Of a stretch of DNA of 64,000 nucleotides, positions 36,618 to 55,500 are shown one piece after another. Positions within the stretch are counted from its first letter, which is position 1, and each line of letters begins with the position of its first letter. Source of the stretch: Aptenodytes patagonicus (Eukaryota > Chordata > Aves > Sphenisciformes > Spheniscidae); assembly GCF_965638725.1 (NCBI RefSeq), contig NC_134963.1, positions 6,083,501-6,147,500 on the forward strand. Reading direction: 5' to 3'. The position numbers were made by a program, and so were the translations under genes. The notes under the pieces were generated by a model. That model saw only the letters and a list, made by a program, of their open reading frames with translations, did no database searches and had not been told where the DNA came from.

Positions 36618-37335
36618 CCATTGTTTGCCAAGACACTGCACACAACTGGCTTCGATATAAAAACCTGTGAAAGACTAAAAACCATACGATGAACATTCGG
36701 TAATGAGAGGAGAAAAATGTATTTTCATATCGGCTATTTAATTTAAAAGAACTTTGGGAATAAGTTGACGTAATCAGGATAGTCACTGAAGGCTTTTTTA
36801 AATAGCAACTAGGTATGAATACTAGATTGGAAGTTGTCAGCTGTCTTCTATTCATTAGCAGAACAAAGTTCCAATCACTTCTCCTTGGCGGTTTATGTAA
36901 GCGAAGAAGGGATTATTTCAATTTCGTAACACCTACTGCAGGGTTAAAGATGTCAAAAATGCAAACAGTCATGTTAGGGCCTTGTACCGTTTCCCTAGAT
37001 AGAACCGCAAGTACGAAAACGGGGAAAAAAGTTAGAGAAGACATGAACATTGCTTGTTACTACAGCTGAATTACAGCATTTGCAGCTTGCTTGGACCTCG
37101 CTTAGCATACAGACTAGGCAGATTTCAGTGAAAAAAAATTATGCCAATTAAGTGACAAGATTTCAGCACAGCTTTTGCTACAGAAGATATATAAAAACAA
37201 TTCGTTTTTAACTAGGAAGGAACATAAGCAATAAGTTTTACAGTTCAGTAAAGAGGGTTCAGAAACCAAATGACTTTTTTGTGACCAGGATGTTTGGTAG
37301 CCAGTGAACTGAAATCCGGGACCAGAAAAGTACTC

Positions 37336-42824
<5,489 letters not shown>

Positions 42825-43189
42825 GGCGGAGCCCAGCGGGAGGGGGCGCCGAGCGGCGGGCCAGCGGGGAAAAGGGAGGGGGGGCTTCCGGCTGGCGCCA
42901 CGCCCCTTCCGGGGCACGGGGCCGCCGCTCATAGGCCGACACAGCCCCACTTGCCACGTACGGCCTGCGCTACGGTGGCCATTAAGGGACTATTCCGAAG
43001 GGGACCGCCTAAACCCCGAGGCGGGGACCGCGCGGCGCAGGAGGCGGGACCCGTACTCGGGAGAAACCAATGAGCGCGGAGCAGGGGCAGAGCCGCGGCG
43101 GCGAGGAGCCAACCAGGACGAGGCGGGGAGAGCTGTCCTGTTAGAAAGAGCGGCGCGCGGAACGGCATTGGGTGAGCCGCTGAGGAGGC

Positions 43190-43202
43190 GTTGCCCGGCA
43201 AC
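43190..43202. promoter_or_regulatory. Perfect palindromic RFX X-box
   Basis: GTTGCCCGGCAAC: two perfect half-sites (GTTGCC and GGCAAC) with a 1-bp spacer, fitting the RFX X-box consensus GTNRCC N0-3 RGYAAC. It is 366 bp upstream of the TMED2 start codon and 2.85 kb upstream of RILPL1. A CCAAT box (inverted) lies 18 bp to its left, a pairing seen in RFX/NF-Y promoters. Confidence 0.65.
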
Positions 43203-43308
43203 GGGGGGAGCGACGGCGGGAGCGCGGCAGGCTTGGCTGGCGGCTCCTGAGGGAACCCGGGCGGGCGGGCGGGAGGGCGGCTGCCACCGCGGTCCTGCGC
43301 GGCCGAAG

Positions 43309-43335
43309 CTGCTGCTGCTGCTGCTGCTGCTGCTG
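43309..43335. repeat. (CTG)9 trinucleotide repeat
   Basis: Nine uninterrupted CTG units in the CpG island between TMED2 and RILPL1, followed by CAGCCCGGG. It is not inside any supported coding exon. Confidence 0.95.
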
Positions 43336-43375
43336 CAGCCCGGGAAACCCAAACTTGCTACAGCAAGGTAGAGAT

Positions 43376-45290
43376 CTGGGGAGCAGCTAACGATCAAGAA
43401 CGTAACGGGGAAGCCCGGCTATTCATTGAGCTCAGGAAAACACGGTCAAGATGTACGGCAGGCTTCTGCATCACCCGAGACTAACTGTGCATAAAAAGCC
43501 GTTCCTTGCATGGCCGTGTTTAAATGCTAATTCTCAATTAAAACTCCCAGTCAGGAATACAGAAGGTCATGCTTGAGCTTAAGGAAATCTGTTTTCATGA
43601 CTAGCTGTTTTAATTATCTGCAGAAGATTTAAAGACTAAAGCACAATCTGGCTTTCTAGTGAAATATTTATGCGTTTGGGTTTGCCAAGTAAGCGCCAGT
43701 TATGGTACTCCTGGTAATACTCAGACGTCGCGTTTGTCTTCGGTTGTGTGACAAATTTAATCCAAATACTTGATTTACATAAGTAAATTCTGCTCATCTC
43801 ACTCAAGCTGCCAGTTTTGAGCTAGCAGAGCTGGCTGCGTTAGTGCAGGCTCAGGGCGTGGGCACGTGTGGAAGGGAAAGCTTTCGGCAAGAGAAGCATG
43901 AACTCGAGGAGTTGCGGGTCATGTACGTGACCGGATAAGAGACCTCTCCTGCCGGGTCACTGAAACCTTCCGTTGTTTCCAGTGAGTTTGGATCAAGCCA
44001 ACCTTGAATCTACCGCTTTCCATAGCATAAACTGCCGTGCTGGTTTTTCATCTATGTGAAAGTAGTTTTAGTCTTGCCACTAGCACGTTCTCTAAATTAT
44101 TACTTTTTTCCTCTACATGTATTTGTACGTAGCAGTGGGAACTCATTTAAAACTGAATCCTGGTGGCATGAACTCTTTTCTCACCTCTAACTCAGACAAA
44201 ACGATGATTTCACAGCATATCTGTTCCCCTGAGGTACTCCAGAGCGTTCTCCAAATGTTCTGCTCATACTGCTACCCCTTTCCATGCTTTCATAAGCGGT
44301 CTTTGCCAGGAAAGGATGACTACGCCATTATTCATCCTCATGCTCCCTCTGGAACTTTGTGCAATATCCTGCGGTGTTCAAGTTTGGCAATAAAGTTCAT
44401 GAACAATACGTAGATATGTTTTCACAGCATATCATCGATTGTTATTATAAGTTAGGCAATTGAATATCGAACTCAGATGTTTGGAGGCTGTTTTGTTACC
44501 TTCCTGGCCGCCCCGGTCAATGATGCCGAGTGCCTACTGGCAGTGCATGAGGAAGATCGAAATTTTGTAACTTGGGACAGAATGAGATATTGACGGTATT
44601 GCTTGAAAAAGTTTGCCCGAGTGTCACAGTGTTGCATTCACGCCATTCATACCTCCCATTCACGTGCATCAGCCTTTCTGCATATGCCAAAAATAGGGAA
44701 TTAATGCTGTATGCACAACACGCAGCACGCAGCCGTCATTCCACGCTCGGCTTTTGCAACTCCAGTTTTATTTCTCCTGACTAGTTCCAGTGTTTGACAT
44801 TCTCCATAGTATCTTGTCCAAAATATAATGCATTATTCCTACACTGCATACAGCAAGTGGCAGGACTGGGACCTAAAACAGGGCACATGTAATTTGTCTC
44901 TAAAGACTCATCTGGAGCACCTCTTACCAAACACCGTGAGGGTAAGAACATTTAAAAATGCACAGTCACACCTGAGGGCAAAAATACTGAAAAACTTAAC
45001 CAGAAAAATACATTTTGGTTTAGTTTATGTTCCTCCATAAGCGGATCCGTGCCAGCAAACTACTTGTACATATCACATCTCCATTGACCCTCTGAACATA
45101 TGTACAGGTGTAAAGACTCACTTACTCTTCTTCCAGAGTGAAGGCCTAAAAACCCTAACGCCGTGCGAGCCGCTGCGTGCGAGAGCCTTGCCGCCCCGCA
45201 GAATGGCTTGTTCGCCCCATTGCATTTGCCTGCAGCCATCTGTTAGCCTTCCTCCTCTTTTGGAGCAGGGGATCATCGTTCCCCCTTCCG
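43376..45290. other. TMED2-RILPL1 intergenic stretch without a recognised gene
   Basis: About 1.9 kb of mixed composition with no CR1 fragment, no RNA gene that I recognise and no exon resembling a known protein. Open frames are at most about 100 codons and read as noise. Confidence 0.6.
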
Positions 45291-45299
45291 TCCCAGTAC

Positions 45300-46590
45300 C
45301 GTACAGGTCAGCTTTGAACACAGGCGCCGCGCTCGCTCTTGGGCACCGCTGTGCCACAGACACGCCCGTGCGGCCCTGCCACTGCTGCGAACACGCTTCG
45401 GTGCTGGGTTCCATCAACGTGGGATCCCGAACGCTCAACACGCGTGGGTGTGACTTCTGACCCCTCAAACGTGTGGTTACTATCCCCGGACGACGAAGCT
45501 TGGGGCAGAAGAGGTCGACACCACGAGTAATCCCGCCGCTGAAGCAACGCAGCACCAGGCGAAGAGCACCCGCGTTTGGTGAGGCTCCTCTTCCCCAGCG
45601 CAGGGAAAGCAGACGGAAAGCCCCGCAGAGCACCGACTTTCACCCCGGCTCCTCCCGGCGGCCATCGCCCCGGGAACCGGCGAGGCCGGGGCCGCGCCGC
45701 ACCGCCCGGAGCCCGGCGAGGCGCGGCGGCCGCGGGCATGCGCGGGGCCTCCCCCGGCCCGCCCGGCGCCTGCCATTGGCCCCCAGCGGCGGGGCGAAGG
45801 CGCGGGGTGGTGGCGGGGAGGCCGCGCCCGCCTTCCCGCCGCCGCTCCCCTCCCGCCGCCCGGCCAAGTTTAAACACCGCCCCCCCCGCCGAGCCAGCCG
45901 GAGTTCGCGGGAGTTGTGCGGGGCCGCGGCCCGTGGCCCGTGTGAGGGGGCGCCGGGTGAGGAGGGGTCGGCTGCCGGGGGGAGCGCCCCGCGAGGAGAG
46001 CGCCCCGCCGCCGCCGCCTATGAGGGCGCCGCGGGGCCGGGCGAGCCATGGACGGCGGCGGGACGCCGCCAGCCCTGGAGAAGAACGCGGCGGAGCTGAC
46101 GGTTATGGATGTCTACGATATCGCCTCGGCCGTGGGGCAGGAGTTTGAGCGGGTGATCGATCAGCACGGCTGCGAAGCCATCGCCCGCCTCATGCCCAAG
46201 GTGGTGCGGGTGCTGGAGATCCTGGAGGTGCTGGTGAGCCGCAACCACATCAACCCCGAGATGGAGGAGCTGCGCCTGGAGCTCGACCGCCTGCGCCTGG
46301 AGAGGATGGACCGCATCGAGAAGGAGCGGAAGCACCAGAAGGTGCGGGCGGGGGCCGGGGGGACGCGGCGGGGCAGGGCTGTCCCCGCCTGCCGCAGCCG
46401 GCCTGGGAGAGAGCCGGGCCCCGGCCCCTCCGCCGCCGTTCCCCCCCCCCCCCCCCCCCCTCCCCGCAGCCGCTGGGGAAAACAAAGAGGGAGGCTGGGG
46501 TGCGGGCCGGGATGCCGCGGAGCCGGTGGGGAGCGGGAGGGGCACGCGTGTGGGTACGGCCGGGGCGGGCGCACGGGCTCTGCGTGGATG
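45300..46590. promoter_or_regulatory. CpG island / promoter of RILPL1
   Basis: A CpG-dense block of about 1.3 kb ends in RILPL1 exon 1 and the first part of intron 1. A GCATGCGC element (an NRF1-like core) lies at 45736-45743, about 310 bp upstream of the ATG. No TATA box is seen. Confidence 0.78.
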
Positions 46591-49500
46591 CTGCCTGAGC
46601 GTCGCTGAGGGTTTGGGTGTGTTGTTGGTTTTTTTTCCTTCCCTCCTGGAAGTTTCCTTCCTCCTTCCCTTTCTCCACCCCTTTCCCAGTCACTGCATTT
46701 CCTTCCCCTCGTGCCTCCCCGATTAGGACTCCTGCTCCATCCCCTCTCCTGACGAGAGGATAGTGCTGCTTCCTGCTAGGCCAGGAAAGGTCACTGACAA
46801 TAATACACTTTTCTCTCCAGAGCTGTGAATGATTTAGCAGTCTAGTCTTCCTGGCACACTCATCGGGTAGGCAAGTCGTAAGAGAGAGATGGAGGACCAA
46901 GTGATTTCAGGGCAGTGTTAGAGCTGAAGAGTAGGGAAGAGCACTCTCCCTGATTCCTGCTCCATCCTCTGATGGTAAGATGTTGTCCCTTGGCTTGATC
47001 TGGGGTGGTCATAGTGTTCCCTGACCCCAATGACAGCCCAAGGTAGAGATCATTTCCCATATCCTGTTACCCTCATGTGGCAGGACAGCATGAGCTGCTC
47101 CGCTTGCTGCAGTGGAAGTGGCAGATCTACTCTTTAAACCATCCAGATAACTGATTTAAAGAAATGGTTCTTCTAGTAAGTGACTGTGGTAAATCATCAC
47201 TGCTGCCTCATGCCATTCCTGCTTGCACACACAGATTCAGAATAAAGAGGAGACAGGGAATTTCTGGAAGAGAGACCTCAAACTTCAAGAGTTGGCTTTC
47301 ATTTAAATAAATTCAAGTTTTATGTTTTAAAAAGTCAGCTGGGGAACTTTCGCTTAGCATAAGAAAAATCCAGGATAATTCCTGCAACATTTTGCAGAAG
47401 AAGTCTCAGGGCAGTGTCTCTGAAAAGGATGGTAGAAGATCTTTAATGTATAAAGCCCTGCTAAGTCTCCAGGGTATGAAGTAAGAAGGTCTAGAGAATA
47501 GATACAAGCACGTATACCAAACCTGTGCCTTTGCCCTTCTAGCAGATCTAACGTGGAGGCAAGTGGGTGGTCTGTTGTGCTGGTCCCATACTGTGCCTGG
47601 GCTCTCTGCTAGAATCAAATTGGCTCTTCCTGAGCCCTAACTGCCAGAAGGTTTTTTGAGGGCACGTCACCACTGGGAAGAACTGCCATAAGTCACATCT
47701 CCCCATTGATTGCAGAGAGACCACTGTATTGCCAGTCAACAGTAATGCTTTATCCCAGTAATGCCTGGTGAAGTGGATACTGAACTGGGCCCAGTAGCAA
47801 CACCCAGTATCGTTGTACAAGTTGATGTTCTGTGTAGATGCTTCTGAAGTTCATATATGTGTTAAAAAGTTTCCTAAACATGTCAGCTGCATAACACTGT
47901 ACTTGCCAGATGTCAACTGATCTCCTGCCAGTTAACCACCTCTACTCTGCCAGCTTCTCTAATAGTCACGAAATGGCTCACGGAGGGTTCAGACAATCCA
48001 GACAAAACTTTGGTGGAAATATATTTTAACAGGGAAAATAAATGATGTGATACATACATATTTTTTTAATCGAGTTGATCCCAGTGCGCTGAGTCCCACT
48101 ACTAGAACAGTAGTGTCCCATCCATCTGTGTTCCAGTGTGAGGGTACGCTGGTGTCCTCTTTCACAGGACCCGTACTGGTAAGCAGAAAAAGCCAGAGAC
48201 TGAGAAATAGTTGTGACCCAAAAGCCTCCAAAAACAATCCAGACAAGCTTTTAGTGGTCCTTGCAAGCATCAGTTTATGAGATTTTAGCACTTAAAATCT
48301 TTAGATGTGAATCTGTTTTGCCTATAAACCTGGCTTAGCACCGCCTGGAGTTTCCTGAGCCGGCTGGCACCTACTGGCCCATAGATCTGCTTTCTCTTGT
48401 CTGATACTTCTGCTAATGAGGGTTCAGAAGTTAATTTCAGCTCCAATTCATTGGGCACTTCAAGAGCAATAAATAAATATAAATATATTATTTATATAAT
48501 AAATAATATAGTTGTGTGTTTACAGTGCAGCCACACATAAATGATGCAAGTTTAGATAGTTTGGGGGTTTGTGTGTGTTCTATTTTGTTTTTATCAGTAT
48601 GCTTATAACTGATGAATGTGCTGGTTTATTATCTAAACTAGGTCAGAGCGTTACTTTAGCTACAGAGTTGTAATATGCAGCATCACTGTAAATAGTCTAG
48701 GTATTTGGCAATATAAAGTTTCGTTACAGATTTGCTTTTCTCTCAAGATAAAGAGTTTCAAGTAAAATAGAGGTGATTCATGAAATTTTCTTTACTTCTT
48801 AATAATTAAGTCTGCATAGCTTACAACACCAATATGTTACTTATAATCTATTTGTCATATAGTGTTTTCTGCAAAACTTTCAGCAAGCGTTATAAAATGA
48901 CAGCAATGCAGTAATAAATGCTGGAATAAAATGGCATTTGGACCCAAAAGTCAATGGGAACATGATTTCCCATTATCAGAGCATACATTCAAAGCAGAAA
49001 GCTATCCTTTAATCTCTCAGCAGAGCTTATTTTAGCCTAGAGCTGTGCTTGGCAGGGTTGTTGTCTGAATGTGTTTTGTTGTTAGGTAGGAAAGGGGCAT
49101 GCTGGATGAATGTAAAAGTCAGCAAGTGACTCAGCCTGGCTCCAGCGATTTGCATGCAGCTTTTTTGGTTTGAAGCACATACATGAAAACAGAGCAGAGA
49201 ATCCCCCCCACTGCAGAAGTATGATTTATGGCAAAGGCTTTTGGGAAGAGTAAAGCTCTAAATACAACTGTTTTTCCTTGAGGACTTTATACTTTTTGTC
49301 CTAGTTTGACCTTTACGGGGATTGGTGACAGCTGCTCTTGACAGTGTCCTGACAAATGGGAGTTGTTGTTTTGACTGGTCTCACTGCTGCTAACATAGAT
49401 GCCACTCAAGATATTCCATATAGAACAATTTACATAAGAAGCAGCACAGCTTTGTCTTGTGTTTACCACGCGGACTAGGAGCTCTGGGTTTGCTGCACTG

Positions 49501-52500
49501 TATCATGCACTCATTATTTTACACTTGTGTTTCATAACAGAAATTTAGACTAGAGATGCTGCTCTTTCAAAATGAGCATGCCTAACACTGACTCCCCTGG
49601 CCCGCGCAGTATGATGTTTCTGGGGCACTTCTAACAGCCTTTGCGGCTGCTTCCTGGGATGCAGGAGGTAATTGTTGCTCATGTTTGGTTACCTTGTCTT
49701 ACACAGCAGTCCCCTTAATGTGGTCCTCACAGCAAAATGGGGCATAAGGAGCCATCCTTTGGGTAACTTGCACATCAAAAATGTTTGCATCAGGAACTGT
49801 CTCCTCATGTATTTCCATTCAGCATATAGCAAAAGGAGACTTTGATAGTTGGTTTCTTGATGCTGGCATTAGAAAAGTAGATGTCTTCTAAGAAATTCAA
49901 AGTAGTCTCATTTAATTGTTTTCTATAAGAATCATGGTAGGATTGTTACTAATTTGGTCTGTAAATAGTCCAGTCAAAGACTCTTAACATGTTTAAAAAT
50001 ATAAATGTGTTGTCCTGGTCTACCCTTTAGGAATTAGAACTGGTGGAGGATGTCTGGAGAGGGGAAGCACAGGACCTTCTTACCCAAATTGCACAGCTGC
50101 AGGAGGAGAATAAACAACTGATGACAAACTTGTCTCACAAAGACATTAATTTCACAGAAGAGGAATTTCAGAAGCATGAAGGCAAGTTTGATACTTCAAA
50201 TTCAGTACTTGCTTTTGTTATAAAAAGCAATACTTTATCGAAATACTTTGACTGGATATTCTGGATTTTTTTTCTTTAGATTAATGCAGGTCTGGGGTTT
50301 GGGTTTTTTTGCCTGACTAGAAAAACCTCTGAATACATGGTGATACTGAAGACATGATAAGAGGTGGGGGTAGGAGGGAAAGAAAAGCCTGAACAGCTTT
50401 TTGTTTGGCTGAGAAGCATCTCGGAAAGTAAAATCTAGCTTCCTTTTTTTTTTTGGTATATCACTTTTTTTTTCTTTTTAGCTCACATCTTGCAAAAAAC
50501 ATTCTTAAGCTCTCCTTAAGTTTTCTAATACAAACAGAATAATCCATCCAGCAATGTTTATTTCACACCATTATGCACAAAAATAAGTGCAACTGTTCAT
50601 CTATTCGGGATAACTTTGTAAAGCAGCAAATCAAGATTTCTTTGTCTGAATTATATCAGTCCATCATATGGAGATATTCTAGGAGAATATTGTGATACTC
50701 TCCTAGAATAGGAGAGACTATTTTACTTGGTTTACCCGCCTTTAGGGTTCCCTCACTTGTTTGGGATTTATAGCCAATTCAGAATAAGTGAAGAGATTTA
50801 TAATCCAGGGACTGGGTGAATCCTAAAGAGTAGAAACAACCAATTTGTGGGCAACTTCTTTCTTGAGGCAGAATGAAGTTCAAGATATAAGATTCCAACT
50901 TGCAAGTACAGGTATATTTCACTGCAGCAACTGAAACAATTGCCATCCTCAGCTCTCACCCACAGCTCAGCAAATAGCTATTTCCCAAGAGCAAGGGCAG
51001 ATGAACAGATGTCTATTTGCTCCACAGTTCCTAGCACATCATTTGAGGCTGCTGGCTGCCGCGTCCATTTCATGATACTTTGCTGGGGTTTAAGCTGAGG
51101 AGTTGAAAAAAATGACCGTGCAGCTTTGGGGATGAGCAGCCTTGAGCTGAGAGATGGGGCGGGCAGCTGAGAATGGTAACAGTGTCACTCCAGCAGCAAA
51201 ACATGCCTGTGATGGTGAGTCAGTCTGGAAGAGGGTGGCTTTCTATTTGTACATGGACAGGACTCTGGTCCACTGCTTCAAGCCACAGCTCCACTTTCAC
51301 AGTAGGTTCTGATTATCAGTAAAGTCATGGCTCCCTCAAAAGGCTAGCATCCTGTGTGTGGCATGCAAAGCCACTGGCCAGTCTGAAAACCAGACCACAC
51401 AGCTGAGCCATTGCAGCTCTCCAGTAAAGCATGAGGAACAAAGGGATATCCTTTTCCAGACACTGGAGGTTGGGATTAAATGGAGGCTTGGTCTAGGTGG
51501 ATGAAACTCTGTCCAACACTGCAGAAGTTGCACTTGCTTCCTCCCGGAGGCTGCGTACTGCTCACTTGCCCTGGGGAGGAGTATAATGAAATCTTCAAAA
51601 AGTAAAAATCGATAAACCTCTCAAGATCACCACTTTTTTAGAACAAATGCAATGCTTTCAATTTAGGAGTCAATTAATGGCAAAGTAGCAGCTCAACATC
51701 AGCCTTACAAACTCCATGCAAAATTTCAGAATGGCAGTGATGAGTCATGGACCGTGATGACTATGACATCTTGTTATAAAGAACCAGCTTCTCCTTTGTT
51801 TTCTTTTTTTTTCCCCCCCTTCTTCCACTGGATATCTAGCTCACTGCAGCTCATGTGCTATTTAAATATAGCCATACTCTTCGCATTCAGCTAGCCAAGC
51901 AAATGCCAGGCATGCTTTCCATGTTATTTTTACTGTGTCTACCCAAGTATAATAACAAACAAAACCCATAAACCCATTCCAGAGACCAGATTCTGGGATC
52001 ACTGATATTCTTTGGCCAAAATCATCAGCTTAAGTCAAATCACATTAATTTATAGCGACCCCACCTTATTATGGGGACCTATTATATCAAACCCAACTGT
52101 TTTCCTTTTAGGAAATTTTGTCATTAATGAATGGGGATAGATTTGTCTCAACTGACTTGTTTGGATAGCGTCAAAAAGCAGTCATGCTGCTTTTTTTCAG
52201 TCTCCATCGTTTGATCTGATACATTTAGAGTCTACAGAGGCAGGTTTTCAAGCGAAATACTTTGTTAGCTGGACTAACTTTGACCAGACTCCAGTCTTCA
52301 TATCTCAGCACGATTTAGTATTGTGATCATGTCTCCCCTTAGTGGCTAGCCCCTGGGATTAACAGCTTGCTGCTTACTCACCAGACAGTTAAAGGAGTTG
52401 TTTTTAACACAGGCTACAGAGGCCACTGATCTGGGTGTGCAAGACTTCGAGATTCAATCCTTGCCAATTAATAGTCACATCAGAGTTCACAGAGCCTCAC

Positions 52501-55500
52501 TTTAGCATAATGAAAGAAAAAGGCAGATGCAATCCTGTCTAAACAGGAGTGTTCTGCACAGAGGGCATCTGCTAGAGTCTGAGCAGAGCAGGGTTCATGT
52601 GAAAGGACGTGGCAGAATACAAAATACACAGGAAGGTTTAAAGATGAGTCTGCAACATCCATTAATGCTACTCCTCCCAAGCTCAAACTGAGCACTACTT
52701 GATGGTGCTGACTGATTGGAATATCCTAGTAAAATGCCACGAGCAAACTTGACCCAACGTGTGTCAAACAGGACAAGCAGGCTGCTGTTTCACTGCAGCG
52801 AGGGGAGCTGCTGTCTCAGGCTGGCTGTGGTAATACAGACAAGCAGCAGGATGTCAACAGTTGTGTGAACCTCTTGTGCTAGGCTGCCGAGGAACCTACA
52901 ATTCCCTTTCAAAAGTGGAGGCAAACTTCTGTTCTGAATATTTAGGTAGTGGTATAGTGCCACAGGCCCCGACTGGCACTTCGGCCTGTTGTGATAGATG
53001 TTGTATAAACACAACAGTAAACAGGTCCCTAAATATAAAGGATGTTCTTTTTTTTTTTCCGTTTCTTTTTTTTTTCTTTTTTTTCAGCTGCTTTCCTTTC
53101 TCTTGCTCGAACAATGAATGCTATGATCACAGCAATTCACAGGAAGCTGCTCATAGGATGTGCCTAGGGAAGCCAGCTGGGTGTGCCATTTAAGATCTTG
53201 CAGTTATTAGAGTTTGAATCATTTAGAGATAATTACTTTACATTTAGGGCACTTAGTGATTTCCCTCTCCTCTTCCCCGGTGCCTGAGGAAATGGAAGAA
53301 GATGTGACTGTTTCACAAATACTTCCCACCTTTCCTTTCCCCTCCTCTTGAAATAAAAATGATAATGTAGTGATCTGTGCACACAATTGAAGTCTTTTAG
53401 GTTCACCAAATGTTAGGGAGAAAAATGAGCACAGTGGGAGGAAAAGCAGTCAGCACTGAAATGGTACTTTATTCTTTAAATAGCACCTGCTATCTAGAGA
53501 TCTCAAAGCATCTCACAAGTACTAAGGAATATAGCTGTACTCACTATTCCTAGCTCCTACTGGGGTGAAACCACCAGTCTAAAGTTTCACTGCGGTCCCT
53601 CTGTACTTCAAGGCAAAGTTTTGCATATTTTTTTGTTTTTAAATACAGCTTTTTTTAGCTTTGTTCCCCAGCCCTGAGACTGGCTGCAGAGGGTGGATCC
53701 AGTAGTGGGGTTTGTGGATACAGTAGTGTACCCGATCTGTGTTGCGATAGGAGAGGGGAGATCTTTTAGAAGAGTTAAGTAGCAGTATGTGTCAGTGTCT
53801 ACTTGTCCTCCCTGGTGGGTATGAGCTGTTATCACAGTGGAGAATTAAAATTATCCTGCAAAGAACTAGAATCTACAGCAGAGAGATTATAAGGACCAGG
53901 GTCCAGAAATAAAGCAGGCAGACTTACCACAGAATTAAAAAAGATGAGAATGTAATACTAGAATGCGAACACCATGTCACTCTCAGCTGTTTTCTAGGGT
54001 TTGACAGGAACACGTCCTCTGAACCAAATTCCCGGCCAGCCATGATCACCAGTCCTTTTCCCAGCAGAGTGGTTACCCGTTCTCCGCCGTACCATAGCTC
54101 TGGTCCTTTAGCAATGAGGGATCGGAGCTGCTGTTCCCCTGTTGGCAGTGGTACGCTTTTTATGCCTGCATGGGAACCCACAGCTGCTGCAGGAGTGCAC
54201 ATCCACCAAAGAGTTACTCCCTTTCTCTCTCTCTTTCTCTCAGGTTTGTCTTGCTCTACTGTATTATCCATGAGTTCAAACTGTAGATGATCTGTAAGCT
54301 GGAGTTCCTAAAGGCATGCAGCCTACATTCTCTTACACGAGCAACTTCGGATTTCTCTGATGAAGGAAGAACATAACCAGAAAGTCTGAGCTGATGTTAG
54401 AAAGTAGAGACTTGGCTGGCTGGATACATTTGATGTGTATGCAGCACATTTCTGATGTGGGAACTGCTTTAATATATTAAAAAGGAAGTGGCTTTCTGGC
54501 CACCCCAGAGGGGTGAGTGAATTATCACCACTCACAGTTCGTAAACGGAGGAAGCTGAGGACCCACGTAACTAAGTACTTTGCCAAAGGTAGTAGAACAA
54601 GACAGCAGTAGACCCTGAGTTTGAGCTCCTGCTTGGGCTGGACTTTGGCCAGAGCAGCCACACACTGCCCTGGTCACAGGCTTTCATCTTCAAGCCATCC
54701 TATGGGATGTTGTGCAACATGTTTTTATGTGATAGTTTAGGACCGTCAAACTCCATGTCTCTGTGCAGTTATCAGGAAAAGTTAGTGTAGTAGATTTACC
54801 ACCTCACCGAGTTAAACCACCTGGTCTGTGTTTGCTCTGAAGAGCCCATCACTGTAGTGCTAGTTCCTGATTATCTCCATTATGGCGAATAATGGAAGAA
54901 TGCTTCCTGTTTTGTGCTTTATGACATTTCCTAATGATTTGTTGGTCAGATTTCAGGTTAATCTAATCCTTTCTTTATTTTCAAACAGGATCGATGTTGG
55001 ATTCTTGGCAACGTTCCCAACATCTTTCACAAGTGAAATGCCATGTAGTATTTTTCTCTGAAGTATTCTAAATACGAATAATCACACAATAGGATGGGGA
55101 AAGGGTTGCAAAACATGAGGAGAAAATATGTGAGTGTAGTTCAGACTAAACTTCTGTTCTAGATTCAGAGTGGGGGTACCCTCTGAAGGTCCTGCTTCAT
55201 CTCCGTTTCACCCAACACAAAACTGGGTTTCAACATAAAATCATTCTAGTCCAGCGCACCTCAGCTGGTTTGGATCTGGATGCAATCCACAATAGTGACA
55301 TGTTGTTTAGATCTTGCTGAGGATCCAGACCATCTTTTTTTACAATTTTCACAGGGTCTTGGCCAGCTGATTCTGCAGATTGTCACACAGATAACCAAGC
55401 TCCCTGGGGCATAGTGCGAACACTGAAGTAAAACTACTGAGGCAGCAAGATATAGCAGTGTCACTCCACTGTTACAAATGTTTCTGAGGACTGTCAGTTC

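Larger units (their letters stand above)
35508..37335 (-). other. DDX55 upstream region and TMED2 3'UTR
   Basis: From the DDX55 start codon to the TMED2 stop. About 35.98-37.34 kb should be the TMED2 3'UTR (about 1.36 kb if the AATAAA at 35980-35985 is used). It holds a nested inverted repeat at 36517-36617. An A-run and T-run pair lies at 35930-35973, just past the putative poly(A) signal. No additional gene is visible. Confidence 0.6.
46342..50030 (+). other. RILPL1 intron 1
   Basis: 3.7 kb without a recognised gene. It starts in the CpG island, contains a C20 run at 46441-46460 and an AT-only stretch at 48468-48510, and is otherwise unremarkable. No CR1 copy is seen. Confidence 0.65.

Noticed and set aside
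45308-46148. Several overlapping open frames upstream of RILPL1
   Set aside because: All lie in the CpG island, on both strands and several frames at once, with arginine/proline-rich translations. Only the frame starting at 46048 matches a known protein and ends at a splice donor that joins exon 2.
53047-53200. Strong pyrimidine tract and CAG in RILPL1 intron 2, like a 3' splice site
   Set aside because: The following sequence does not encode any part of RILPL1, and exons 2 and 3 join in frame without it.
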